In this document: one piece after another, positions 41,739-50,410 of the stretch | Layout: each line of letters starts with the position of its first letter | Position numbering within the stretch: the stretch's first letter is position 1 | NCBI GenBank assembly: GCA_029565395.1 | Contig: JAKQOG010000178.1 | Location: 62,001-126,000, forward strand | Direction of reading: 5' to 3' | From: Candidatus Hydrogenedentota bacterium | GTDB lineage: Bacteria > Hydrogenedentota > Hydrogenedentia > Hydrogenedentales > CAILVY01 | DNA length: 64,000 nt | Program-made: the position numbers and the translations under genes | Notes under the pieces: model-generated | The model's database searches: none | Told to the model about the DNA's origin: nothing | What the model saw: the letters and a program-made list of their open reading frames with translations, nothing else

Positions 41739-44219
41739 ATGAATCGATACATTACAACACGAAATCGGTACAACAATCCCTTATTTTTCCATTTTGCCAG
41801 ACTCCTGACTCCACACTCCGGGATCTCTCCCTCGGATCCCGGATCCCGGACCCCGGACCCCGTCTTTGGTTTTGGCTATGCCACATGGTGGGCCTTCGTA
41901 CTTCTGCTCCTTTTCTCTCCGATGGCATCTTCCCAAACCCATATTGGCCTGCTTTTCGACGGACCTGATGCCAAGAACGCAGAACTTGCCCGCACACTTG
42001 ATCAGGAACTCCAAAAACTCGCGCAGGGCGGCGAAGTCATGGACCTGCCCGCGAAGCTCCAAGTCGAATCCGACGGAACCCTTGCCGGAGCGCAAAAAGC
42101 GCTTGATCAACTGTCAAAGAACGGTGCCGCGCGCCTCATCGTTACGATGGGGCCGGTGGCCTCCGCGGCCGCATGCGCGCACGGACCTTGGAATAAACCC
42201 GTGATCGCACTGTTTGCGCCGGATCGCGAAATCACCCCGCTGCCCCGCAAAGAAGCCGGATCGGGCGTGGCCAATCTTGCCTATGTCACCGCTCCCGGCA
42301 CTTTCAAACGCGATCTGGAACTGTTCAAAAAAATCGTGCCGTTCGACCGCATCGCGGTGGTAATGCCGTCCGCCTTTGCGGGCGATGTGGCCGGCATCGC
42401 GAAAGCGGCGGAAGCCCTGGGCATTTCCGCTGTCGTACTCCCCGCCGGCGCTTCCCCACAGGAAATCTTGCCGGCCCTGCCCGCGGATATGCAGGCTGTT
42501 TATGCCAGCAACCTCCTGCATTTTGACGATGCTGGTTGGCAGGCGTTTATCGCTGGATGCAATGATCGGCATTTGCCATGTTTCAGTGCATCGGGCAAGA
42601 CACTGGTGGAACAAGGCATGCTCGCCTCGGCGCTCCCGGATGATGAACTCCAGCGTCGGGTGCGCCGCGCCGCATTGCATATCCGCCGCATCCTCATGGG
42701 CGAGGCGCCCGAATCCCTCCCAGTGGATCTTCCCGCCACGCCGCAGCTCGTGATCAACATGGCCACGGCCCGCGCCCTGGGCATCACGCCTTCCTGGGCT
42801 GCGCGCACGGACGCAACACTCCTTAATGACCTCCCGCCGGAATCCGCGCGGGAAATCACGCTCACAGGCACGGTGCAGGAAGCCGTTGAAGCCAATCTGG
42901 ACTTGAAAGCGGCGGATAAAAACGTGGCGGCGGGCGCGCAAAACATCCGCGAGGCGAAATCGAAATTGAAACCATCGATTGAACTTTCCACGGTCGGATT
43001 GAACGTGGACGGCGATCGCGCCCAGGCCAGCAACGGCCTGCAGCCCGAATGGACTATTAAAACTTCGATCACACTGACCCAAGTCTTGTTTGCGGAACCC
43101 GCCTTCGCGAATATCGAGGCGCAAAAGCATTTGCAGCGCGGCCGTGAATTGGAGCGCGAACGTCAACGCCTTGATTTGGTGATGGAAACCGCCACGGCGT
43201 ATGTGACTTCGCTCCGCGCACGGGCGTACGAACGCATTATGCGCGATCTGCTGGACCGCGTCCGCGAACATCTCCAAACTGCGCAGGTGCGCAAGAACGC
43301 GGGCATCGGCGGCCCCATCGAGGTCAGCCGCTGGCAGACCGAAGTGGCCACCGCGCGCAAGAACGTCATCGATGCCGAAGCCAAGCGCACGGCAGCGGAT
43401 GTTGCATTAAACCGGCTCATCAATCATCCGCAGGACGAAACCATCCACCCCGTCGAAATCTCCGGAAGCGATACCGCCTTCGCCGCCGATGCGAATACGC
43501 TCGCGGTGTGCTTTAATGCCCCGGAAAGCTTTACGAAACTGCAAACGTTTCTCCTGAGTGAAGGGCTGTCGCGATCTCCGGAATTGGGACAATATGAAGC
43601 GGGGATCGCCGCGCAGGAACGCGCCCTCAAGTCCTACGAACGCTCCTACTACGTGCCGATTGTCGCCGCCCAGGCCCAACTCTCCGAAGACCTCTATAAA
43701 GCCGGAAAAGGCTCCACCTCCGATTTGCCCCTGCCCCTCGGCATTAAATTTTCTCTCGCTGAACTTGACGATACCGAATGGCAGGTCGGCGTGAAAGCCA
43801 CCTTGCCCGTATATTCCGGCGGTGCGCGCAAGGCCGCACGCATCAGGGCAGAAGAAACCCTTGCCAAATTGAAACTCGAACGCCTCAGCGTCCAGGGCAA
43901 ACTCGAACAGGCCATCCGCCAGGCCGCCCAAATCACGCAAGCTTCCTACGTCGCCATTGGACAATCCGAAGAATCCGCCGCCGCCGCGCTCAAAACCTAT
44001 GACGTCGTAAAGAACGCCTATGCCCAGGGAGAAGCCTCCATGCTCGAACTCCTCGACGCGCAGACCGCGCGGTCCGTCACCGAAGAATTCGTCATGAATG
44101 CCCGCTACGAATACCTCCTCTACATCATCAAAACCATGCGCGCCTCCAACTCCTTCGACTTCCTCATGTCCCCCGAAGAGCGCACCGCCTGGCGACAGCG
44201 GCTGGATGCTGGTCTGTAG
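41739..44219 (+). CDS. TolC-family channel fused to a substrate-binding-protein domain
   Basis: An 826-residue fusion. Residues ~46-62 are a signal helix (WWAFVLLLLFSPMASS), preceded by an unusual 45-residue extension encoded partly by a GGATCCC/GGACCCC low-complexity tract. Residues ~65-360 match ABC_sub_bind proteins: THIGLLFDGPDAKNAELART, RLIVTMGPVASAAACAHGPW, KPVIALFAPDREITPLPRK and RAALHIRRILMGEAPESLPV. Residues ~375-815 are a TolC/OEP barrel-tunnel with two repeats (REAKSKLKPSIELSTVGLNV; GEASMLELLDAQTARSVTEE). GAGGAG precedes the ATG. Final gene of the TetR-HlyD-permease operon. Confidence 0.85.
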   Translation: MNRYITTRNRYNNPLFFHFARLLTPHSGISPSDPGSRTPDPVFGFGYATWWAFVLLLLFSPMASSQTHIGLLFDGPDAKNAELARTLDQELQKLAQGGEVMDLPAKLQVESDGTLAGAQKALDQLSKNGAARLIVTMGPVASAAACAHGPWNKPVIALFAPDREITPLPRKEAGSGVANLAYVTAPGTFKRDLELFKKIVPFDRIAVVMPSAFAGDVAGIAKAAEALGISAVVLPAGASPQEILPALPADMQAVYASNLLHFDDAGWQAFIAGCNDRHLPCFSASGKTLVEQGMLASALPDDELQRRVRRAALHIRRILMGEAPESLPVDLPATPQLVINMATARALGITPSWAARTDATLLNDLPPESAREITLTGTVQEAVEANLDLKAADKNVAAGAQNIREAKSKLKPSIELSTVGLNVDGDRAQASNGLQPEWTIKTSITLTQVLFAEPAFANIEAQKHLQRGRELERERQRLDLVMETATAYVTSLRARAYERIMRDLLDRVREHLQTAQVRKNAGIGGPIEVSRWQTEVATARKNVIDAEAKRTAADVALNRLINHPQDETIHPVEISGSDTAFAADANTLAVCFNAPESFTKLQTFLLSEGLSRSPELGQYEAGIAAQERALKSYERSYYVPIVAAQAQLSEDLYKAGKGSTSDLPLPLGIKFSLAELDDTEWQVGVKATLPVYSGGARKAARIRAEETLAKLKLERLSVQGKLEQAIRQAAQITQASYVAIGQSEESAAAALKTYDVVKNAYAQGEASMLELLDAQTARSVTEEFVMNARYEYLLYIIKTMRASNSFDFLMSPEERTAWRQRLDAGL

Positions 44220-44345
44220 GCTGGAGTCTGGAGTCAGAAACGAAAAGGGGGCAGGGAATGCGAAACGGGAAATGCGAAATGGGAAACGGCAAACGGGGAA
44301 TGCGAAACGGGAAACACGAAACAAGGGGGGGCACGCGGACTGATA
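44220..44345. repeat. low-complexity degenerate repeat tract
   Basis: Begins GGAGTCTGGAGTCAGAAAC and continues with at least six imperfect copies of AATGCGAAACGGGA. Related GACTCC words occur inside the tolC 5' end (41795-41860). The rest of the gene-free stretch 44346-44826 holds ATGGACA-type short repeats (44344-44380), a perfect palindrome at 44485-44512 and a TACGGTA direct repeat near 44767 and 44787, but no gene I can support. Confidence 0.7.
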
Positions 44346-44484
44346 TGGACAACATGGACACTATTGACATGATGGACAGAGGGGAGGGGGTGGAAGCGGG
44401 GCAGGAAAGAAAAAACATTAAAAAAAAGGGGAATTTGTGGGAATATCTTTTTGAAAAAATTTTTGAGGGGAAAATTTTGGGCAA

Positions 44485-44512
44485 AAAAAGTAGACTCCGG
44501 AGTCTACTTTTT
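44485..44512. terminator. 28-bp perfect palindrome, bidirectional terminator
   Basis: AAAAAGTAGACTCC immediately followed by its reverse complement GGAGTCTACTTTTT. A-rich on one side and T-rich on the other, so it can terminate on either strand. It lies 270 bases after tolC. Confidence 0.75.
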
Positions 44513-44826
44513 CCAAAAGATGGAAAATGGGGGTGGAATGCGAGGGGAAGAAGCTAGGAATTTGGCAAAAATGGGCGTGAAATGATTGGCACTGTTGGAA
44601 TTAACGATAATTATCTGGGAAAAGTGTGCTATATAAGAAGTATGAGGGATGGAATGAAATAGGAAGCGTAAGGATGGATTTTTTCAGGCAATAGGTTTTT
44701 ATATACCCTCAAGACGGCAGAGGCAATTGCCGGGGATGACAGCAAAGTGGACAGGAACGCGGCAATACGGTACAGTATCCCCTTTACGGTATAGAATGAA
44801 ACATCTCAATTGGAAAGGCATCGAAT

Positions 44827-46395
44827 ATGGATACGAAAAAGACTCTCACAGGTTGTATTGGATGCGATCTCAGCCGGCGGGGATTTCTGGCCGCAGGCTG
44901 TGCGGCATGCGCGGGCGTGGCAGGTATCTTGAGTGTTCCCAACATTGCGCGGGCGGCCTCTGACGCCGTTGGCAAGGTTCGGATACGGGTGATCTATGCA
45001 TTGCATTCGGAAGTGCAAGCACAGCCGGACTGGCCCAACATCGGCTTTAATTTCAAGCCGACCATGGACTTTATCATGAAAACGCTGACAAACGCGCTTC
45101 CCAATTTTGAATTCATCCCCTCGATGGCCAATGGTCAAGAACAGGCCAAGCAACTGATCAAAGAGGACAAGAAAGCCAATATCGACGGCTACCTGGTCTA
45201 CCAGATGAATGCCTGGAACCAAGTGGTGCAGCCGGTGGCTGAAACCAAGAAACCGGTGCTGTATGCCGATTTTCAATATGGCGGCAGCGGCGGTTTCCTC
45301 GTGTATACCGCGGCCTTTCTCCGGAAAAACACTCCCAACGTCGGATTCGTGGCCTCTTCCAATATCGAGGACCTCGTGGAAGCGGTCAAGTGTTTTGAAC
45401 TGGTTAAGAAAGGCGGAACCGTGGCGGATTTCACTGCCGCCACCGCCCGGCTGCGGGTCGAACGGACGCTAAAACCCCGGGATCGGGCCTGTACCGACGA
45501 CCCGGTGAATGCGCTATCCCCCCAAGACTGTTTAAACAAGCTGAAATCCTCGAAAATCCTGGCCTATCGAAATGCGGAAGGCGGCGCCGATGAATCCTTT
45601 ATGGATATCCCCGTGCTGGTGCGGCCGTTCAGTGAACTCAACGATGCCTGGAAAACCGCCAATAAAGACGAGGCAAAAGAAATCGTCAAACAATGGCAGA
45701 AAAACGCCTCTATGATCGAGGGCGTATCACCGGAAACATTGGAAACGTGTGCTGCCATGTATTTGGCCGAAAAAGCCATGTTGAAGAAACACGGCGCGGA
45801 CGCCATCACCATCAACTGCCTTGGGGGATTCTACGGTGGCCAAATTCACGCGTATCCGTGCCTGGGTTTCCATGAACTGTGCAATGAAGGCTTGGTCGGC
45901 GCGTGTGAATGCGATGTGCGTTCGACAGCCAGCATGCTGGTGGTAACTGCGTTGTCGCAGGGACGCCCCGGATATATCTCCGATCCCGTGTTGGATACCG
46001 CCAAACGCCAAATCATTTACGCCCACTGCGTAGCCTCGAACAAGCCCTTTGGCCCGCAAGGGAAAAAGAACAGTTTTGAAATCCTCACCCATTCCGAGGA
46101 TCGGCAGGGCGCCTCGGTGCGTTCCATGCTGCCCGTGGGTTTCATGACCACCACCGTGGAATTCGCCCCCGAACGCAAGGAGATCCTGTTCCATCAGGCA
46201 AAATCCGTGGACAATGATCTTAATGACCGTGCCTGCCGCACCAAACTCGCCGCCGAACCCGTCGGCGACTTCGAAAAGCTGTTCACCATGTGGGATCAGT
46301 GGGGCTGGCACCGAGTAACCGTATACGGCGACCTTAAAGCGCCTTTGTTTGCTCTGGCCGACACGTTGGGCTACAAAGTAATTCAGGAAGCGTAA
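44827..46395 (+). CDS. Tat-exported sugar-isomerase-like protein
   Basis: A 522-residue protein with a twin-arginine signal (SRRGFLAAGCAACAGVAGIL). The mature part looks like the L-fucose/L-arabinose isomerase fold: LVYQMNAWNQVVQPVAETKK, ADAITINCLGGFYGGQIHAY, then CNEGLVGACECDVRSTASML, the segment that holds metal ligands in that fold. Known members are cytoplasmic metal enzymes, so export is unusual. It may be an isomerase working in the periplasm or a protein that binds sugar without catalysis. A strong hairpin follows. It converges with the Gfo/Idh gene. Confidence 0.7.
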   Translation: MDTKKTLTGCIGCDLSRRGFLAAGCAACAGVAGILSVPNIARAASDAVGKVRIRVIYALHSEVQAQPDWPNIGFNFKPTMDFIMKTLTNALPNFEFIPSMANGQEQAKQLIKEDKKANIDGYLVYQMNAWNQVVQPVAETKKPVLYADFQYGGSGGFLVYTAAFLRKNTPNVGFVASSNIEDLVEAVKCFELVKKGGTVADFTAATARLRVERTLKPRDRACTDDPVNALSPQDCLNKLKSSKILAYRNAEGGADESFMDIPVLVRPFSELNDAWKTANKDEAKEIVKQWQKNASMIEGVSPETLETCAAMYLAEKAMLKKHGADAITINCLGGFYGGQIHAYPCLGFHELCNEGLVGACECDVRSTASMLVVTALSQGRPGYISDPVLDTAKRQIIYAHCVASNKPFGPQGKKNSFEILTHSEDRQGASVRSMLPVGFMTTTVEFAPERKEILFHQAKSVDNDLNDRACRTKLAAEPVGDFEKLFTMWDQWGWHRVTVYGDLKAPLFALADTLGYKVIQEA

Positions 46396-46410
46396 AACCA
46401 CTTAATGAAA

Positions 46411-46439
46411 ACAGGCCCCGGATAATTCCCGGGGCCTGT
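46411..46439. terminator. bidirectional terminator
   Basis: ACAGGCCCCGG, seven-base loop, CCGGGGCCTGT. Eleven perfect base pairs in the 69-base gap between converging genes, flanked by A-run and T-run on the two sides. Confidence 0.85.
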
Positions 46440-46464
46440 TGTACTTATGTTAAAGCCGTTTGAA

Positions 46465-47832
46465 TCACAGGGGCATGAAATCCCAGCCCTTGCGGTATTT
46501 CTTCGTAAGATACTTGTTGGCTTTCCAGCAATTCGTAATCTTCATCTTGGCCACGTCGAATTCGATCTTCTTACCCGCAAGCAGCGCCACATTGCCCATA
46601 TTCGCCACTTCCGTGAGCGGTCCCGCATATGAAAAATCGGACACGGTCTTCTCGCCTTTCTTGCAGCATTCAATCCAGTGCTTGTATGAATTGCCGTCCG
46701 GGATGCGTGGAATAGTGGGTTCCGGACGCTTGAAGTCTTTCATCAATTCATCGGGCAGCAGCCGCGATTCGCCGCCATAGCACCCGGAAGTCATAATGCC
46801 TTTTGTGCCTATGAACAACGAGCCATTGTCGCCATCGCCCAGTTTTTGTTCTTCCGGCACTCCTTGCGGCCGCGGCGGCTTGATTTTTCCGTCATACCAA
46901 TAGAGGGTGACCGGCCCCATGCCCGCGCGGGCCGGGAACGTATACTTGATAACCGATTTCCTCGGGGGCGTCTGCTTGGTCATGCCTTCCTGCTGCACAA
47001 CTTCGACGGTATAACTCGGCGCTTCATACAACTTGAGCGACCAGAACGCGGGGTCCATGATGTGGCAGGCCATGTCGCCGATGGCGCCGCAGCCGAAATC
47101 CCACCAGCCCCGCCATTTGAACGGCGCATAGCCGGGGTTGTAGGGCCGCACAGGGGCAGGTCCCAGCCACAGATTCCAGTTTATCGTATCTGGCGGATCC
47201 TCGGCTTTCAGAGGCTTTTCGATGCCCTGGGGCCAAATGGGCCGGTCGGTCCAGACATGCGCTTCGGTTACCTCGCCAATCGTCCCGGCCCATAGCATCT
47301 CACACAGTTCGCGGACGCCGTCGCCGCAGTGGCCTTGATTACCCATCATCGTGGTCACACCGGTTTCCGCAGCGGTTTTCGCCATAAGGCGCGCTTCCGC
47401 GATGGTGTGCGTCATGGGTTTTTGCACACGCACGTGCTTGCCCATTTTCATGGCCATGTATGTGGCGGGTGCATGCACGTGATCCGGCGTCGAGACCGTC
47501 ACCGCATCGATTTCCTTATCCATCTTCTCCAGCATTTTCCGAAAATCGAAAAAGCGTTTGGCGTTGCGGAACTTGTAGAAGGTTTCTTCCGCCTTCAGCC
47601 AGTCCACGTCGCACAGTGCAACGATGTTTTCTTCGCCGCAACCGTTGACGTCGCCGCCGCCCATGCCGCCGACGCCGATCCCGGCGATGTTCAGTTTTTC
47701 ATTCGGCGACAATTTCCGCGGCACTACCCGCGCTGTGTTCGGCTTCGTCGCACAGCCGCCCGCCGCGATCACCACCGCGGTCGTCGTAGTCGCCGCCAGG
47801 AAAGCCCGCCGTGTCATTTTCGAATCACTCAT
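46465..47832 (-). CDS. Tat-exported Gfo/Idh/MocA oxidoreductase
   Basis: A 455-residue protein beginning with a twin-arginine signal and lipobox (TRRAFLAATTTTAVVIAAGG then CAT), so it is probably a lipoprotein. The NAD(P) Rossmann motif is GIGVGGMGGGDVNG. The EKP motif is replaced by VQKPMTHT, keeping lysine. The C-terminal domain has KWRGWWDFGCGAIGDMACHI, typical of the secreted Gfo/Idh group abundant in Planctomycetota-type genomes, which carry their cofactor folded before export. The substrate is likely a sugar or sugar acid. Confidence 0.85.
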   Translation of the reverse strand: MSDSKMTRRAFLAATTTTAVVIAAGGCATKPNTARVVPRKLSPNEKLNIAGIGVGGMGGGDVNGCGEENIVALCDVDWLKAEETFYKFRNAKRFFDFRKMLEKMDKEIDAVTVSTPDHVHAPATYMAMKMGKHVRVQKPMTHTIAEARLMAKTAAETGVTTMMGNQGHCGDGVRELCEMLWAGTIGEVTEAHVWTDRPIWPQGIEKPLKAEDPPDTINWNLWLGPAPVRPYNPGYAPFKWRGWWDFGCGAIGDMACHIMDPAFWSLKLYEAPSYTVEVVQQEGMTKQTPPRKSVIKYTFPARAGMGPVTLYWYDGKIKPPRPQGVPEEQKLGDGDNGSLFIGTKGIMTSGCYGGESRLLPDELMKDFKRPEPTIPRIPDGNSYKHWIECCKKGEKTVSDFSYAGPLTEVANMGNVALLAGKKIEFDVAKMKITNCWKANKYLTKKYRKGWDFMPL

Positions 47833-48001
47833 GTTCAGTCCCTCTCCTGTGGTTTAAATACGGATGTTACAGGCACGATTTCGTGTATGACTAGACAGAA
47901 TACTGCCTAAACAGCGCCCAAATCAATTTTCTTGTGTTTGAAACGGTGTATAATAAATGATAATAGAAGATGGAAATTCCTAAGCGTTACAGAATCACAC
48001 C

Positions 48002-48166
48002 ATGAAGAAACGACATGTATTCCAAGTGATTATCGAGCAAGATGAGGCGGGATACTATGTTGCGGAATGCCCGGCATTGCGTGCTTGCTATACGCAAGGA
48101 AGAACCTACGAGGAAGTCATTGCCAATATCGAGGATGTGATTGCACTCTGCCTGCGGACCAGGTAA
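48002..48166 (+). CDS. orphan HicB-like protein
   Basis: A 54-residue ORF starting MKKRHVFQVIIEQDEAGYYV followed by AECPALRACYTQGRTYEEVI, which is the HicB/UPF0150 half-RNase-H fold; it stops after a single helix (NIEDVIALCLRTR). No hicA lies next to it, unlike the pair at 9778-10202. It may be an antitoxin remnant or a stand-alone regulator. A TATAAT at 47949-47954 lies upstream. Its product resembles the other HicB in length and pattern but not in sequence detail. Confidence 0.7.
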   Translation: MKKRHVFQVIIEQDEAGYYVAECPALRACYTQGRTYEEVIANIEDVIALCLRTR

Positions 48167-48277
48167 ATGAATACATTAGTGGAGAAAATTGATTAACGTG
48201 ACGTACAAACGCGCACTTATTATCACCATTACTATTCAATATTTTCCCTGTATCCATCGTCCTTTTGAAGTAAAAGC

Positions 48278-48625
48278 CTATTTCGTACATGCCTGAAGTA
48301 TTTTATGAAGCTGTGAAATAATGACTGGCAACGCTCGCTCAATAGTGCTCCAAACCACATCCATGTCAACATCGAAATAAGCATGAATAAGCCTGTTCCG
48401 CATGTCCGCCATTGTGCGCCAAGGGATTTCAGGATGTTCCTCGCGCAGTTCCGGGCTGATACGTGAGGCAGCTTCCCCTATGATTTCCAGATTGCGAACA
48501 AATAAATGCTGAAGAGGAGGATTTGATTCTACTTCTAGCCGCGAATGCTTGCCCGCATATTCTACTGCCTGAACCGCTGCCTCAAGCATATGGCGAATAC
48601 GGTTTTTGTCCGAATCAAGCAGCAT
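48278..48625 (-). CDS. hepT: HepT-family RNase toxin
   Basis: A 115-residue HepT (DUF86, HEPN) protein. The active Rx4HxY motif is [24 protein letters not shown] and [20 protein letters not shown] are typical surrounding helices. HepT cleaves RNA or is silenced by AMPylation on its HxY tyrosine by the partner MntA. The start overlaps the mntA stop by 11 bases. Complete and likely functional. Confidence 0.88.
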   Translation of the reverse strand: MLLDSDKNRIRHMLEAAVQAVEYAGKHSRLEVESNPPLQHLFVRNLEIIGEAASRISPELREEHPEIPWRTMADMRNRLIHAYFDVDMDVVWSTIERALPVIISQLHKILQACTK

Positions 48626-48914
48626 ACTGGACCACGGCAGATTTAACGGCTTCTTCCCTAAAATACCGGCTGAGATCTTTTGCTGTCCGAATATCCGCTT
48701 TACGGCCTACAATCCTGGAGAGTTCACGTTCCATTTCAACTACGTCAAACAAGGTTGGAATGTTATCAGGGTCAAACTCAACAAGAACATCCACGTCGCT
48801 TTCCGGCCCAAAACGGTCTGTCAATACTGAGCCGAAAAGGGACAGTTTTAGAATGTGGCGCCGCTTGCAAAAATCCGAAATATCTTCTTGGTTTATCTGA
48901 ATGGGCAGGTTCAT
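48615..48914 (-). CDS. mntA: MntA-family nucleotidyltransferase antitoxin
   Basis: About 99 residues from [15 protein letters not shown]. The minimal nucleotidyltransferase motif GSx10DxD is [20 protein letters not shown]. The known partner activity is polyadenylylation of the HepT HxY tyrosine, which neutralises it. The frame opens at 48935 with TTG, but AAGGA before the 48914 ATG is better. It lies upstream of hepT in one unit. Likely a stabilising or defence toxin-antitoxin module. Confidence 0.88.
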   Translation of the reverse strand: MNLPIQINQEDISDFCKRRHILKLSLFGSVLTDRFGPESDVDVLVEFDPDNIPTLFDVVEMERELSRIVGRKADIRTAKDLSRYFREEAVKSAVVQYAA

Positions 48915-48994
48915 TTTTCCATTTCCTTGTTTCAAGGCAGAAAAAGTATACCACAGGTTTGATCTGGTTATGGACTCTTTAGGACAAGGCCAGT

Positions 48995-49693
48995 TTACCC
49001 GATAAACAATCCTTCGAGGCGGATTTGCCAGCCATCATTTGTTTTATTGAGGTAATTGATGAGTCCGCTGTGCCGCCATTGCAGCATGCACATCCGGGGC
49101 TGGAAGAAGTGGCGCATGCCGATGCGCAGTTCCACGCGCGATTTGTGCACCATGCCTTCATACCCCTCCGCGATGTAATAGCCCAGGTCTTTGTATCCAT
49201 GCTGGCGCGGTCCCAGCGGGCCGGTGACGCACCAGGTCATGACACCGTTCCGCTGATCCACGGCAACCGCCACGCCACAATGGGTGATGGGACACCCGCA
49301 GGACATGCCGAGGGGCCGTCCGATCAGGATATCGCCCACCTGCACGTCGAGTTCACGGGTCAGCATGGGATTATGCGGCAGGATGATTTCGCGGGGGCCG
49401 GGATCTTCGGGGAAATGCTCCAGGTAAAAGTCGAATTCCCGGCCCAGGCTGTCCGTAAAGGGCGCCGATACGCCAGGCATGGGCCGTCCGGTGGTGCAGG
49501 TGGTGCAAGCGGATGCCTGGCATGTCTGCAAGGTTTCCGCCGGGCGCCGCCCAATATTTTCGCGAGAAAGATGAATGCACCGTTGTGCCAGTTCCGGTTT
49601 CTCTTTCATGTGTTCCGCCATTTCCGAACACTTGCGAAATCCGCACAGCCCGCAATCCAATCCGGGCAGCTCAATGGCTGTTGTGTTATTCAT
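48995..49693 (-). CDS. 4Fe-4S domain protein of a metallocofactor operon
   Basis: A 232-residue protein. LPGLDCGLCGFRKCSEMAEH with a fourth Cys near residue 39 (QRCIHLS) is the CdhD/AcsC-type [4Fe-4S] domain (C-x2-C-x4-C-x18-C). More cysteines follow (CQASACTTC). The C-terminal 150 residues contain SCGCPITHCGVAVAVDQRN and HPNPML-like blocks; I know no function for that part. It ends the operon begun by the ATPase and GTPase genes, 15 bases after the GTPase stop. It would be an electron carrier or a metal-cluster scaffold. Confidence 0.75.
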   Translation of the reverse strand: MNNTTAIELPGLDCGLCGFRKCSEMAEHMKEKPELAQRCIHLSRENIGRRPAETLQTCQASACTTCTTGRPMPGVSAPFTDSLGREFDFYLEHFPEDPGPREIILPHNPMLTRELDVQVGDILIGRPLGMSCGCPITHCGVAVAVDQRNGVMTWCVTGPLGPRQHGYKDLGYYIAEGYEGMVHKSRVELRIGMRHFFQPRMCMLQWRHSGLINYLNKTNDGWQIRLEGLFIG

Positions 49694-49708
49694 GGTAAAT
49701 CCTCCTGA

Positions 49709-50410
49709 TCATTCGCCGCGGTAAAAATTCTGGTTATTCAAGGCGCGCACTACGCCAAAGTGAGATTGCCAGCCGATTTCTTTTTTGCCGACGCAAATGG
49801 TGCAGGTGCCCACCGGCGGGTTTCCCCGGAGCACTAGTTGTTCCGGAATATCGGGGGTGTTGAGAATGTGATCCACGAGGGGATCCATGCCGATGCCATA
49901 GAGCGCGTTTACCTCGCGCACCCGCACCCCCGGCGCCGCTTCGATGATGCGTGCGCGAAACACTTCCCGTTCGGCCTGCGAAACCAAGTCGATTTTAGTT
50001 ACCACGGCAATGTCGGCCAGCGATAGCATTGGGCCCACTTTACGGGGCAGATTCATCCCGCTGGTGGCTTCCATCACCATCAGCCCGAGACCGCCGTCCA
50101 CATAGGGGGCGCAGCGGAGACAAAGCCCGGCGGTTTCCACCAGCAACACGTCCGCATCGGCCTTCTGGGCCCATTGCAGCGCATCCCCCAGAATCAGAAC
50201 ACTGCAATGGTCGGGGCAAAGTTCGCCGGAGTAAATTTTTCGCGCGGGAATTTCAAACTCCCGTGCAAACACTTCATCTTCGTCGGCAAACTGGACGTCA
50301 ATTTTCAGGAAGGCCGGGTGAAGGCCGTTATTGATAAGTCTCCGCGTCAGGTGGCGAAGCACGCTGGTCTTCCCGGTAGTGGCCGGGCCCGCACAGATGG
50401 CCAATTTCAT
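49709..50410 (-). CDS. SIMIBI-type GTPase with CxxC motifs
   Basis: A 233-residue nucleotide-binding protein related to HypB/UreG/CooC. The P-loop is GPATTGKTS, Walker B is DVLLVETAGLCLRC, and the G4 motif is TKID. A GELCPDHC segment plus CLRC and the C-terminal CTICVGKK add probable metal ligands. HypB, UreG and CooC insert nickel into hydrogenase, urease and CO dehydrogenase, so a similar job is inferred. Its start overlaps the ATPase stop by four bases and the Fe-S gene follows. Confidence 0.75.
   Translation of the reverse strand: MKLAICAGPATTGKTSVLRHLTRRLINNGLHPAFLKIDVQFADEDEVFAREFEIPARKIYSGELCPDHCSVLILGDALQWAQKADADVLLVETAGLCLRCAPYVDGGLGLMVMEATSGMNLPRKVGPMLSLADIAVVTKIDLVSQAEREVFRARIIEAAPGVRVREVNALYGIGMDPLVDHILNTPDIPEQLVLRGNPPVGTCTICVGKKEIGWQSHFGVVRALNNQNFYRGE

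Noticed and set aside
42114-43277. 387-codon open frame on the minus strand
   Set aside because: Antisense to the TolC fusion gene, with no recognisable motifs.
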